A stretch of 64,000 bases of DNA from Diphasiastrum complanatum (taxonomy: Eukaryota > Streptophyta > Lycopodiopsida > Lycopodiales > Lycopodiaceae), in NCBI GenBank assembly GCA_029204225.1, contig CM055114.1, positions 12,646,144 through 12,710,143 on the forward strand, read 5' to 3'. The notes under the pieces were generated by a model. It saw nothing but the letters and a program-made list of their open reading frames with translations, did not search any database and had not been told where the DNA came from. Positions 48,513 through 58,996 of the stretch are shown piece after piece. Position numbers and translations under genes: made by a program. How positions within the stretch are numbered: the first letter of the stretch is position 1; each line of letters starts with the position of its first letter.

Positions 48513-49060
48513 TTCTTAACCATGTAACTAGCTTTTTATAAACCAAAATTGATTTCGAGCTGGCATAAAGTTGCCCTCCCACCATTCCAAGAGATTCAAA
48601 TTTTGGTTTTTCCATCGAAAAAATGATGTCTCAACATTTTTCGCACATTTTTAGAACCGTCTTTATCGTCATCAAAGGATGTGGCATGGCCTGCAAACTT
48701 AGTGTCTTCTAGTTCTCGAAAACACAAGTCAAAGTCCTAACACAATTCTTCAAAGAGAAATGCAGCCTCAATAGTAGTTGAAACGAAACACGTCACTATA
48801 AAATCTTGGCTTGTTTCGAAAACATCACAAGCCATACGATTTAAATAAGTATATGTATTAATTTCAATATGAATATTTAATGATAAACTGTTTAAAGCTT
48901 GCAAACAAGCATACAAGCCCTGTGTTGTATGGACGAATGCCACCAGATAAAATCTTCCCATTGTAGTTGATTCAAAAACTGCACGGAAAAATTTCAAAAA
49001 TGATTCATGTGGCCAACAGTCATTTGACTCATGTGATGCATCAACCACAACTAACCTTTT
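48513..49060 (-). pseudogene. segment R copy 1: degenerate amino-methyltransferase-like region
   Basis: Minus strand: 'LVVVDASHESNDCWPHESFL', 'KFFRAVFESTTMGRFYLVAF', 'VHTTQGLYACLQALNSLSLN', then 'MACDVFETSQDFIVTCFVST'. After a stop at 48737-48739 and a frame change comes 'MEKPKFESLGMVGGQLYAS' and 'VYKKLVTWLR'. In order this resembles a beta-class N4/N6 methyltransferase: motif IV (here DASH instead of DPPY/SPPY), a central sheet, then the 'KP..L' helix before motif I in segment S. If the analogy holds the catalytic motif is lost. A second copy at 60 kb has the same DASHES residues. Confidence is limited because no search could be run. Confidence 0.5.
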
Positions 49061-49299
49061 TTTTTATATATGTCTCCAATATGCCCATCTTCGAAGCACT
49101 AAAACCTATTGCTCATGTACGATATCACCCATGGCTCTAGATTATTACTCGCCACTTATGCTCGATGAAATCATATTTTGATTTTAAACATGATTGAACA
49201 AATGCAAGTAGGTCACTTCTTTAAACAGTCCTTTTGGGAGCTCACACCAAGGTGGACATCAACTACACATAGCATCAATAAAGTTATTGGAGATTTGAT

Positions 49300-49995
49300 A
49301 TCTTTTGAATGCATATGGTTGTGACAAGCTAACTCCATATTCATCTTTCATATGAGCCATTATTGCGTTTCCCATGTTTCATCTATTTTTCGTTAGGTCA
49401 CAATATTCTTTCAAAGACAAAACATTCTCAAGAAACTCAAAGGAGTCTTTTTTGTCAAACACAATGGATCCATTCAAAGAGTTTCAATTTCAGTCTCTAA
49501 TAACCCTTCTAGAGGCTGCACAAGATATAGAGTTATTGATTTCAAATCGTTCTTTGTGATGGGTTTTATTTCACCCTTTGAATTCAGCAAAGATCTGTCT
49601 ACCCACTTTCTTATCAATTTCATCCACTTTTTTTAAACATTATCAGAAGAAAACAACAAACAATAAGATTCCTTTGGCTCTTTCCACCGCATCACATCTT
49701 CCAACATTGATTTGTAAGCCTAAAATACAATTAATTTGTTTGCAATTAGATCAATCACAGTAGTTCACAAAGATAAACAACTGTAAACATAACAACACAA
49801 TAGGCTTGAACTTAGCCTCTATATAAAAACATGAACCTTCCACTTGTTGCATGTTCACCCACCTGCAATCAGTTGCTCTGGGCATCCCCAAAATTTCCAT
49901 TGCATTCGAGCTTGATGGAGTAATTATGGAAAAGAGCTTTTCAACTTGTACTCATCATTTAGCTCATTCAATGCCCTATATACATGCACGCATTC
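49300..49995 (-). pseudogene. unrecognised gene segment Q, copy 2
   Basis: Same two-exon organisation as copy 1, with more decay: part of the 'LPLQGLLETEIETLFDKLL' region is deleted (about 49475-49485). It continues on the same strand into segment R through 'FIDAMCS', 'CPPWCEL' and 'KRLVVVDASHE', showing that Q, R and S are parts of one transcription unit. Ends at 49995 where the K 5' LTR begins. Confidence 0.58.
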
Positions 49996-50301
49996 TGTTG
50001 GAACAATAAGAAAATCTAGTCAACTATATTAACGGCATGGAAGTCCACCTCTGCTGAAGTTCTTGATGCATATATGACATGTGTTAGAACAGGTTTACAT
50101 AGGTGTGTGTTTTTGTTTCTTGGCATGTACGTGTCCCATTCCTGAGGGACATCTATCAACAGAATATATGCTAGTGGTTTTGGCTGTGATGCCTCACTCG
50201 AGATTTTGCCATCTTCCATGCATTGATTGTTTGCTTTATGCTTTATGTGTTAATTTCTTTGATGAGTATATATTGTTGCGTGTCTATTTGCTAAAGGTGC
50301 A
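49996..50301 (+). mobile_element. K-family 5' LTR, copy at 50 kb (306 bp)
   Basis: TGTTGGAACAATAAG to GGTGCA. It pairs with the 3' LTR at 53349. It contains CACTCGAG and a 'gacatgtgttag' box where other copies read 'gacacgtgttag'. Confidence 0.9.
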
Positions 50302-50455
50302 GTAATCCAATCGCAGTGGCTAGCTAGCAGCTTATCGATCACAAAGTATTGCATTGACGAGCGGCTAGGTGTCATCACTGCTGTTTGGATAGGATCTATG
50401 TGCCTGCAATTAAATAAAAAAAATCAAGTCATACTCAGTGAGGTACTACATGTGA
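50302..50455 (+). mobile_element. K leader with shared internal deletion
   Basis: Only about 150 bases separate the LTR from the protease tail. The block starting 'gtaatcc' with 'gcggctaggtgtcatcactg' is also present at 55585-55716 (inverted) and 61725-61850. Gag and the protease active site are therefore missing from all three. Confidence 0.75.
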
Positions 50456-51204
50456 GTGAACATTGCAAAGAACCTCATATCAGTTAGCAACATAACAGAT
50501 CTTGGCTTAGAAATCATGTTTAGTAAAAGGGAATGCAGCTTGCTGATTGATGGGTTTCATGTAGCAATAGGAAATAGAAAAGGGGGACTTTATAAATTAG
50601 ATGGCTTGGCAAGGGAAAGGGAAATTGCCTGTGTTGCCAGCACAGAAAATAAGAAGAACAATGTCTGGCACAAGAGACTAGGACATCTAGGGCTAGCAGG
50701 TCTAAAAACACTAGCAAAGGAAAAAGTAGTGACAGATTTTGATTTTGATTTTCATTCTGATATTGCAAGATATGAAGCTTGTTTATATAAGAAACAAATT
50801 AGAGAGTCATTTGCAAGTTTTGAAGATAAATGTGAGCATCAGTTGTTAAATCTAGTCCACTCTACCTGTGTGGACCTATGGAAGTAACATCGTTAGGGGG
50901 AGCAATGTACTATGTCATATTTATAGATGATTGTTCTCGAATGGTATTCATAGAATTCTTAAAGACTAAGAGTCAAAGTTTCAGTGCTTTCCAAGACTTC
51001 AAGAGGCTCGCCGAGAATCAAACGAGGTGCAAAATAAAGAGACTCGGGATGAATAATGGCAGAGAGTATAGAAGCAATGTCTTTGATGATTTCTGCAGTG
51101 CTCAGGGAATAAAACGAGAATTCACGGTGCCATACACACACTTGCAGAATGCAAGAACAGAAAAATTATGGAAAAGGTCAGATGTATGTTACACATCATG
51201 GTGA
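50456..51204 (+). pseudogene. K-family pre-integrase and integrase core, 50 kb copy
   Basis: 'IAKNLISVSNITDLGLEIMF', 'GGLYKLDGLAREREIACVAS', 'NVWHKRLGHLGLAGLKTLA' (pre-integrase HHCC), then integrase core 'YVIFIDDCSRMVFIEFLKTK'. The second catalytic Asp is Asn in 'LGMNNGREY', and the third motif is altered to 'LQNARTEKLW', so the enzyme is dead. Frameshifts at about 50870 and 51170. Confidence 0.88.
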
Positions 51205-51996
51205 AATACCAAAAATTCTATGGGCAAAGGATGCTAATACTGCTGTGCATGCCATAAATAGGTCACCAACAAAAGCACTCAAGGGGATGAGACCATACGA
51301 AGAATGGCATGGGCATAAACCCACTCTTAGTTATCTAAGGGCTTTTGGGTGTACTGCTTTTGGCCTAATATCAAGTGAAAACAAAAAGAAGCTAGACCAA
51401 AGATCCATTAAATGCATGCTTGTTGTGTATGCACATGATGCCAAGGCATACAAGTTATACCATGAGGGATCAAATGAAGTCTACATTTCCAGGGATGCTG
51501 TTTTTTATATGAGGAAGATGCATGGCAGGCAAAAATAGAGAATGAACAACAAAACAATCAAAGCCTACAAATTCTTGTCCTGAATGAATCACCTAAGGGA
51601 GCTGAAGACAATGACAAAGTAGGAACAGCCGAAGAAGGGACAGTTGATCAAGGAACAGATCAAATGATAGAGCAGCCTAAGGAGATGGAACTCAGATGAT
51701 CCATAAGAACAAAAGTACGACCAAGCAAATTCAGGAATATGGTATTTCTAATAACGGATGAAATGATAAAGGAACCCAATGCCTACATGGAAGCTATAAA
51801 GAGCCTGGACTGGAATCTATGGAGGGAGGCAATGATTGAGAAAATGCACTCAATCGAGAGGAATCAAGCATGGGATTTGGTTAGGTTGCTTGAGGGAAAG
51901 AAGACTATAGGGTCCAAGTGGGTGTTTAAAATCAAATATGATGCAGATAAGCTGAACAAGTACAAGGCGAGGATCATGGCAAAGGGATAGTCTCAA
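51205..51996 (+). pseudogene. K-family integrase C-terminus and RT start, 50 kb copy
   Basis: 'AVHAINRSPTKALKGMRPYE' (intact across the site where copia B inserted in the other K copy), 'EWHGHKPTLSYLRAFGCTAF' and 'GSNEVYISRDAVF', a frame change at about 51510, an acidic Gln/Asn-rich linker, then 'NPNAYMEAIKSLDWNLW'-type sequence and RT 'NQAWDLVRLLEGKKTIGSKW'. A stop at 51988-51990 separates it from the RT core. Confidence 0.87.
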
Positions 51997-52845
51997 GTGC
52001 ATGGGATAGAATATGATGATACCTTTGTACCGCTGGCAAGAATTTCCTCTATTAGGATTTTGCTAGCTTGGACGACAGTGAACAATTTTGAAATCTGCCA
52101 CATGGACGTGAAGACAACATTTTCGAATGGGGATCTGCATGAGGAAATATATATGGATCAACCAGAAGGTTTTGAGGTTGGGGAAGGATTGGGATGCAAG
52201 TTGAACAAGGCCATTTACGAGTTGAAGCAGACATCAAGATCCTGGTATGAAAGGATTGAGGTGTTTTTCCGAAGGGACAATTACTCCATATGCAACACGG
52301 ATAACAGTGTATTTTTTAAGAGGGAAGGTGAGAAAATGATTATTGCAACTATATATGTTGATGTTATTATATTAATTGCAAATGACATTAAGATGCTGAC
52401 AGAGTGCAAAGGGAAATTAAATCTTGAATTTGGCATGAAGGATTTAGGGAATGTAAGCTACTATCTTGGAATTGAAATAGAGAGAGACAGAGGTAGCAGG
52501 ATGATGAAACCAAGTCAGAAGAAGTACATACAAGATGTGTTGGAAAGATTTGGCATGAAGGATTGCCATCCAGTGGGAACAACTATGGAACATGGAACGA
52601 GACTCAGCAAGGACATGTGTCCACAGACTAAAAAGGAGGAGTTGGAAATGAAGAGATACCCATTTCGAAGCCTGGTGGGGTCTCTAATGTATGCGATGTT
52701 GTGTACACGGCTAGACATAGCATTGGCAGTCGGTAAATTGAGTCAATTGCTTGTGAACCTAGGTTTGGAACATTGCCAAGCTGCGAAAAGGATTTGGAGG
52801 TATTTGAAAGGATCACAAAATATAGGAGTCACATATGCAGGCTAA
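51997..52845 (+). pseudogene. K-family reverse transcriptase core, 50 kb copy
   Basis: Long open RT: 'GIEYDDTFVPLARISSIRIL', 'HMDVKTTFSNGDLHEEIYMD' (first catalytic Asp kept), 'YELKQTSRSWYERI', 'TIYVDVIIL' (YVDD changed to YVDV), 'FGMKDLGNVSYYLGIEI' and 'LVGSLMYAMLCTRLDIALAV'. The loss of the second Asp in the YVDD box should abolish activity. It ends in a stop at 52843-52845 just before RNase H. Confidence 0.9.
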
Positions 52846-52851
52846 GAGTTT

Positions 52852-53322
52852 GTGATGACTGGTTATGCGGATGCTGACTTGGGGGGAGACATTGATGATC
52901 GGAAATCCACCTATGGGTATGTTTTCATTGCAGGTGGGGGAGCAGAAACTTGGACCAGTTGCAAGGAAAGGTCTATAGCACTTTCATCAATTGAGGTTGA
53001 GTACATGGGAATGTGCCAAGGGACCAAAGAGTACATGTGGATTGAAAATTTCCTGTCAGAACTGGGAATCGAAGGACAGCCTAGCGTGCTCTATGGAGAC
53101 AATCAGGGTTGCATGTTTCTGTGTATGAATGGAGGTTTTCATAAGGAGAACAAACATATTGCTCTGCAATATCATTATGTGAGAGAGCTGGTTCAGGGCA
53201 ATTTGATCAAGATAGACTATTGTTGCACTGAGGAGATGATTGCTGATGGACTAACTAAGGCTTTGCCAAAAGGGAGATTCTGTCATCTTAGAGAACAAAT
53301 GGGTCTTCTTGATGCTGGTTAA
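52852..53322 (+). pseudogene. K-family RNase H, 50 kb copy
   Basis: Open to its natural end: 'GYADADLGGDIDDRKSTYGY', 'IALSSIEVEYMGMCQGTKEY', 'VLYGDNQGCMFLCMNGGFHK', 'LQYHYVRELVQGNLIKIDYC' and 'DGLTKALPKGRFCHLREQMG'. The Asp, Glu and Asp catalytic positions are all present. It is followed by 'aaattgagggaaattt' (polypurine tract) and the 3' LTR. Confidence 0.88.
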
Positions 53323-53348
53323 TTAGATTTCTAAATTGAGGGAAATTT

Positions 53349-53628
53349 TGTTGGAACAATTAGAAAATCTAGTTAGCTATATTAACGGCATGGATATTCG
53401 CCTCTACTGAAGTTCTTGATGCATATATGACATGTGTTAGAATAGGTATACATAGGTGTGAGTTTTTGTGTCTGGGCATGTACGAGTCCCGTTCTCGAGG
53501 GACATCTGTAAAGAGAATATACGCGAGTGGTTTTGGTTGTGATGCCTCACTCGATGTTTGCTTTATGCTTTATGTGTTAATTGCTTTGATGAATATACAT
53601 TGTTGCATGTCTGTTTGCTAAAGGTGCA
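53349..53628 (+). mobile_element. K-family 3' LTR, 50 kb copy (280 bp)
   Basis: TGTTGGAACAATTAG to GGTGCA. A 26-base deletion near 53555 removes the block after 'cactcga'. Joined to segment T at 53629. Confidence 0.9.
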
Positions 53629-54649
53629 GGGACGATCCATATCAGACAGGTACCAGGCATTCATAACCTTCACATTCCACGGGAGTCACCCTGTGCACGC
53701 ACTTCGTCTATGGCACTGTTGCCGCAAACTTCCACAATCTGGCAACTTTTGTGCATCCAAACCCTCACCAAGATTTTTGTCGTTTGTATTGTATGTTGTC
53801 TGATCCATCCACAACATAAAATTTTATTTCTGTTGCCTTGTCCTTTAAAAAATCGTGTTCAATATCTCTACAAACTCCCCAGTTTTTGAATAAAATGGGA
53901 TCACATATGCTGGGGGCAACTTCAGCCCAACAGTGTTAAACAATGACCTCTGTAGTGAATCACAATAATCTCTATTGAACGGCCTGCACTTATATTGCAC
54001 TAGAAGAATCTCACACTTGGTTACATCAATTTGAACCTCAATTTGTATACCTTGAGGATACAAATTTTTGAAGACATCCCATCTCAAATTCGTGTTTGCA
54101 AGTGCATCTTCATCACATGTTTTTGATGCCTTTGATTTTTTTGAGACAACTTCAATCAAAATGTCTTTCTTTTCGTCGACACCCTTTTTTCTGCTCTTTC
54201 GCTCTTTTTGCGAAGGTGGCTGAAAACTCCGAAGTGGAATTGTGCCACTGTTGTAACCGCTAACATATCAATAATAAGAGTAAAGAAAAATATGTCTAAT
54301 TTGGAACCGTTGTCAGAGACAACTCAAAGTACCACTTATATTTATTGTCAATCTTTACTAAATTCTCTAGCTCACTCATAAGGGGATCCATCACTATGAA
54401 AATAAGAGTGTTAGAACTTCTGTTAAAGCATCTCAAAATACAAAACAAATAAAGCTTCAACATTTTTACATTTAAAGTCTTTCCATTTGTGAAATGGAAA
54501 AACATACTTCTCCAATAAATCAACGTGTCAAAAGATGAACATAACAAACAAAATGTGGCTATAATATGTTCAAAATTATAGAGAAGTCAAAAAAGCTATC
54601 CAAGAATTAAACAATTTTATGCAAAGTTATGTTGGCTTGTCCATTTCTA
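53629..54649 (-). pseudogene. unrecognised gene segment T, copy 4
   Basis: Minus strand: an upstream exon 'MDPLMSELENLVKIDNKYKW' (about 54400-54296), a probable intron ending in a CAACAG acceptor near 54247, then 'GTIPLRSFQPPSQKERKSRK', 'DILIEVVSKKSKASKTCDED', 'VQIDVTKCEILLVQYKCRPF' and 'RSLFNTVGLKLPPAYVIPFY'. Across the K insertion, 'WYLSDMDRP' and 'ECVHVSRALNELNDEYKLKS' of segment Q fall in the same frame, suggesting that T and Q belong to one gene. Confidence 0.6.
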
Positions 54650-54801
54650 ACAAAGAAATCTTATTATGGATATGGTGAGGTCGCTGCTATGATGGATCCC
54701 TTGGCTAATCTTCACTTCATATGCATACCAAAATATCCACTCAACAAGTTTCACAAACTCCTTGATTGATCTAGTACCTTATCATGCTAGTTTTTGAGAA
54801 G
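54650..54801 (+). mobile_element. 3' internal end of the second LTR2 element
   Basis: Same block as 32525-32690 (inverted there), with polypurine tract ctagtttttgagaag before the LTR. Confidence 0.65.
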
Positions 54802-55212
54802 TGTGAAACATATGGCAAAATCTAGCTATATTATTTTGCAATCCTAGTTTGTGAGTAAACCTCACACGTGTGGATCATGTTCCCACGTGTGAAAAATAGT
54901 CAAAATAGATTAATCATGTTGACTTTAGGGGTGTCATAAAGATTGTTAGTCAAGCATCTTGTGTCATTAGTTGATAGGGCCAATTTTGGCTTGAGGGGCA
55001 TAAAGTCAAGTACACATGTCTTGTCATCATTAGGCCAAAAGTCAACTATGACATAGCTCGAGCTAGTTAAGTTGTTTACAAGTGTCTAGTTTAGATTTGA
55101 TGAGTGACACTTCCAATGTGTTGGCAAAAAGTCAAGGGTCCAATCATAATTGAGAGATTCATTAGAAGGGTCCAATCAAGATCAAGGGATGTTAAATCAC
55201 TCATCCAATAGG
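54802..55212 (+). mobile_element. LTR2, truncated
   Basis: Starts TGTGAAACATATGGC. CACGTG at 54865 and 54884. Cut at 55212, where an inverted K fragment starts. Counterpart of 32524-31945. Confidence 0.82.
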
Positions 55213-55716
55213 ATAGTACCTTGCTCCCCCTAACGATGTTACTTCCATAGGTCCACACAAGTCAGAGTGGACTAATAAAAATCAAAATCCTTCACTAGTT
55301 TTTTCTTTGCTAGTGTTCTCAAACCTGCTAGCCCTAGATGTCCTAGTCTCTTGTGCCAGACATTCTTCTTATTTTGTGCTGGCAACAAAAGCAATTTTCC
55401 TTTCCCTTGCCAAGCCATCTAATTTATAAAGTCCCCCTTTTCTATTTCCTATTGCTACATGAAACCCATCAATCAGCAAGCTGCATTCCCTTTTACTAAA
55501 CATGATTTCTAACCCAATATCTGTTATGTTGCTAACCGATACAAGGTTCTTTGCAATGTCAGGCACATGCAGTATCTCATTGAGTATGACTTGATTTTTT
55601 TGATTTAATTGCAGGCACATAGATCCTATCCAAACAGTAGTGATGACACCTAGCCGTTCTTCAATGCAATACTTTATGATCGATAAGCTGCTAGCTAGCC
55701 ACTGCTATCGGATTAC
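55213..55716 (-). pseudogene. K-family pre-integrase fragment with deletion-derivative leader
   Basis: Minus strand from 55716: the K leader block, then 'CLQLNQKNQVILNEILHVPD', 'IAKNLVSVSNITDIGLEIMF' and 'GGLYKLDGLARERKIAFVAS'. A ~200-base internal deletion follows and the fragment ends in 'MEVTS' integrase sequence at 55213. It carries the same leader-to-protease deletion as the copies at 50 and 62 kb. Confidence 0.85.
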
Positions 55717-56022
55717 TGCACCTTTAGCAAATAGACATGCAGCAATGTATAGTCATCAAAGAAATTAACACATAAAGAGTAAAGCAAACAATCAATGCAT
55801 GGAAGATGGCAAAAGCACAAGTGAGGCATCACAGCCAAGACCACTAGCATATATTCTCTTTATAGATGTCCCTCAAGAATGGGACTCGTACATGCCAAGA
55901 AACAAAAACTCACACCTATGTAAACCTATTCTAACACGTGTCATATATGCATCAAGAACTTCAGCAGAGGCGGACTTCCATGCCGTTAATATAGTTGACT
56001 AAATTTTCTAATTGTTCCAACA
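55717..56022 (-). mobile_element. K-family 5' LTR, inverted (306 bp)
   Basis: Reverse complement of the 50-kb 5' LTR, from TGTTGGAACAATTAG at 56022 to GGTGCA at 55717. It meets segment Q at 56023, the shared junction. Confidence 0.9.
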
Positions 56023-56578
56023 GAATGTGTGCATGTATCTAGGGCATTGAATGAGCTAAATGATGAGTACAAGTTGAAAAGTTCTTTTCCAGAATTACTC
56101 CATCAAGCTCGAATGCAATGGAAATTTTGGGGATGCCCACAGTGACCGGTTGGAGGTGGGTGAACATGCGACAAGTGGAAGGTACATGTTTTTATATAGA
56201 GGCTAAGTTCAAGCCTATTGTGTTGTTATGTGTAGTGCTGTTTATCTTTGTGAACTATTGTGATTGATCTAATTGCAAATAATTCATTGTATTTTAGGCT
56301 TACAAATCAAGGTTGGAAGATGTGATGCGGCGAAAAGAGACAAAGGAATTTTATTTTGTGTGTTGTTTTCTTCTGATAATGTTTGGAAAAAGTGGATGAA
56401 ATTGATGAGAAAGTGGGTAGACAGATCTTTGCTAAATTCAAACGGTGAAATAAAACCCATCACCAAGAATGATTTGAAATCAATAACTCGATATCTTGTG
56501 TGGCCTCTACAAGGGTTATCAGAGACTGAAATTGAAACTCTTTTTGATAAATTGCTGAATGGATCCATTGTGTTTGTC
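56023..56578 (+). pseudogene. unrecognised gene segment Q, copy 3
   Basis: Plus strand: exon Qa starts at 56023 with frame 'ECVHVSRALNELNDEYKLK' and 'HQARMQWKFWG', donor at 56182 (GTACATG); exon Qb starts after TATTTTAG at 56299 with 'AYKSRLEDVMRRK'-type sequence (one indel), 'MKLMRKWVDRSLLNSNGEIK' and 'LSETEIETLFDKLLNGSIVF'. It is truncated there and joined to inverted segment W. Confidence 0.58.
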
Positions 56579-57110
56579 TTTCAGATGCAAAACAGCTTCT
56601 CATTGCCTATTGAAGGTCTCTTACAAGTGTTCTACCATGTAAATCGAAAAAAATAAATTGAACAATTGGACAATAACACAATTTGGAACAAATCGAAAGA
56701 AGTGATTTACAAGAAAACCATCTCCAATATAATTAGCAGCGGCAAAAAGAATACATAAAGCACAAGCTAGCATTGAACACATGTATGAGAAGAGCATGAG
56801 AAATGATAACAAAAGTTTTATGCATGTTGTGTATTCAGCTGTTAGCCTCTTTTGCAAGCATCTAGGCTATAGTTCTGTGGAATAGAATAAAAACTTGTGT
56901 AGGATCATCGCTGGATTTTAAGGGTGACCTTTCATCACTCATTAGACAGCTTAAGTGAATAGAACACTGACAACAGAGAGGTCTATGTGTTATTGTGGCA
57001 AAAACTATCATTCAACATAGTACACATGTAGTTGATCGCTGGCGACAACCATTTTACTTTAGTAGAATGGAAGTTTAGACAAGTGATGAGAAGTGTATAA
57101 ATGTCAAAGA
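56579..57110 (-). repeat. segment W, copy 2 (unrecognised)
   Basis: Inverted copy of 42700-43235. A minus-strand frame (56857-56621) keeps the hydrophobic stretch 'SYMCSMLACALCILFAAANY'. No family recognised. Confidence 0.65.
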
Positions 57111-57344
57111 TCGCTGGCGAAAAGAGAACCTACATGTAATGAAACCCATCAACAAAAACATTTCCATGCTCACCTAAAAGGACAATGGAAATGCAACATT
57201 GCTAACATCAACATCCTCGAAAACTAATCCCAAACTTCCAAACATAAAACGTCGACATATATCATAACACAAACTCTCAAGACAAAATCGGTATGTCCAC
57301 ACTATATTTAAAACATTTTGAAAGATTATAGTCTCATGACATAT
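57111..57344. other. no gene seen
   Basis: Short AT-rich stretch between W and U. Confidence 0.35.
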
Positions 57345-57935
57345 AACATATTATGCTTGCGAGAAACATCTTGGAAAATATTTTCAATTGACATTTCATA
57401 CAATATCTTGCATCGGTAAATATGACATGTATATTGTACTAACCCTCTTACAAACTATACTCGAACAATTGTTACTACATGACTGTGAATTCATAAAAAC
57501 AACGGTCAACAAATGCACAAGATGTTTAGTTCGTGCAAGAGCTCTATGTAGAAGAACACAAACATCAAAACTTTCTTACAACCATTACAAAGTTTGTTAC
57601 AAACCTTACCTATTGACATTTCTACCATAATTCTACAAGACCTTCACCAGAAAATCTATTGAAGAGGTGATTGATGAAAGTCAATTTAAAGGAATTAACT
57701 ATACTCAATGGAATTGACCCAAATGGCACCCAGACTGTACTCACAAGTATGGTATCCAAAACTAAAGTGATTGTCATGGGAAAACTGCTCAGAGAATGTG
57801 AAAGGTGATTTTTTTCTTTCAGGGGGCCAAAGTTAGTAGTGTGTGGCAAACGACATTTTATGCTCTAAAGACATCTTGGCTATGGATTTGCCAGGTAAGC
57901 GGCAAGGGGGCTGCTATTAAAAAAATTTGATAGGT
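57345..57935 (+). pseudogene. unrecognised segment U, copy 3
   Basis: 'MTFHTISCIGKYDMYIVLTL', 'LEQLLLHDCEFIKTTVNKCT' and 'ARALCRRTQTSKLSYNHYKV' (57388-57630). After a frameshift near 57625-57690 comes 'LNGIDPNGTQTVLTSMVSKT' and 'KVIVMGKLLRECER'. It runs into copia V gag at about 57935 in the same orientation, as does copy 2 at 38.7 kb. Confidence 0.5.
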
Positions 57936-58916
57936 GATACTCAAAGAGATGTTCTAATGAGAGGTGCTTGGACACATGATCAGATGACAAATCCATTGCG
58001 GATGATGTTCTTAAGGACAAAACTAAATAATATTTGCATGGAGAAAAATGAAAATGCAAGTTCATGTTTCACATGGATCAAGGGATTGAGAGACCAACTC
58101 ACCACGATTGGAAAACCAACATAGGATTTAGAATTGGTACATGCAGTAATGAGTGGATTTTCAAAAAAAAACTTTTAAATGTTCTCAAGCATTGTGTCGA
58201 TGGAGAGATTGCCTACCTTCAAAATTCTTCATGGCATTGTGTTGTAGTAGAAACAAAGGCATGAGGTAGTAAACCTGCTATCAACTACCAACATGAAGAT
58301 CAAGTAATGTTAGCCAAGGGAAAATGCAAATTCCAGAAGCAACAAAGGAAGCCAAATGTTGATGAAGACAATCAAGGATCATCATCAGGAAAGAAAGAAA
58401 AGGAAAATACTTCTATTGTCAGAAGCCAGGCCATTGGGTGAGAGATTGTCGCAAGAAGGTGGACATCAAAAAGAGCAATGTGAAGCAACTCACTATTCTT
58501 ACCAAGGACAATGTCAATAGAGACATTGGCATCAGAAAACTTTCTAGATAATGAAAATAATTTAGTTCATAGACTCAGGACTGTTGAGACACGTGATAAG
58601 AAATCAGTCTTGGCTCAAAGCTATAAAGCTAGAAAATGATGGGACAAGGTTGCTCAAGCAAACGGAGATGAGTGCCAAGTTCAAGGCATTGGTATTCAGC
58701 CTATACAATTTTTCGATGGTCAGATGAAGGTAATCGAGAATGTCTTATATGTTTCTAGCTTGCGAAAAAATTTGCTTGTTGTTGGAACAATGACTGATCA
58801 CATGTTAAAGGTTGAATTTAGCAAGAAGAACGTCACGTCAAAGATGTAAAATAGGGCTACAAACTGATTGTAGATGGTTTTCACAACAAATCATGTGGTT
58901 TGGACAAGCTGAACAT
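57936..58916 (+). pseudogene. copia V gag/protease region, copy 2
   Basis: Frameshifted gag: 'LIGDTQRDVLMRGAWTHDQM', 'RTKLNNICMEKNENASSCFT', 'WIKGLRDQLTTIGKPT'. The zinc knuckle region 'YFYCQKPGHWVRDCRKK' has lost its first Cys. Further on, 'FFDGQMKVIENVLYVSSLRK' is the protease C-terminal region. It ends at the codons for 'LDKLNIIWH', where a segment R fragment is fused. Confidence 0.8.
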
Positions 58917-58996
58917 CATCTGGCATAAAGTTGCCCTCCCACCATTCCAAGAGATTCAAATTTTGGTTTTTCCATCAAAAAAATGATGTCTCAACA
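58917..58996 (-). pseudogene. 80-bp fragment of segment R
   Basis: Matches 48557-48637 ('ctggcataaagttgccctcc' onward) in the same orientation. It sits between two copies of copia V gag, marking the border of a tandem duplication. Confidence 0.85.

Noticed and set aside
48513-49060. Giant-virus or bacterial origin for the methyltransferase-like segment R-S
   Set aside because: Introns with plant-like splice sites and AT-rich composition like the surroundings give no sign of recent transfer, and no virus hallmark gene is nearby. It cannot be excluded without a database search.
50016-50219. 67-codon frame on the minus strand ('SSEASQPKPLAYILLIDVPQ'), also open at 55799-56002 and 61439-61642
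   Set aside because: It lies wholly inside the 306-bp K LTR, antisense to the element. Three open copies reflect recent duplication of the LTR, not proof of a gene. I first took it for an exon of segment T, but LTR boundaries explain it.
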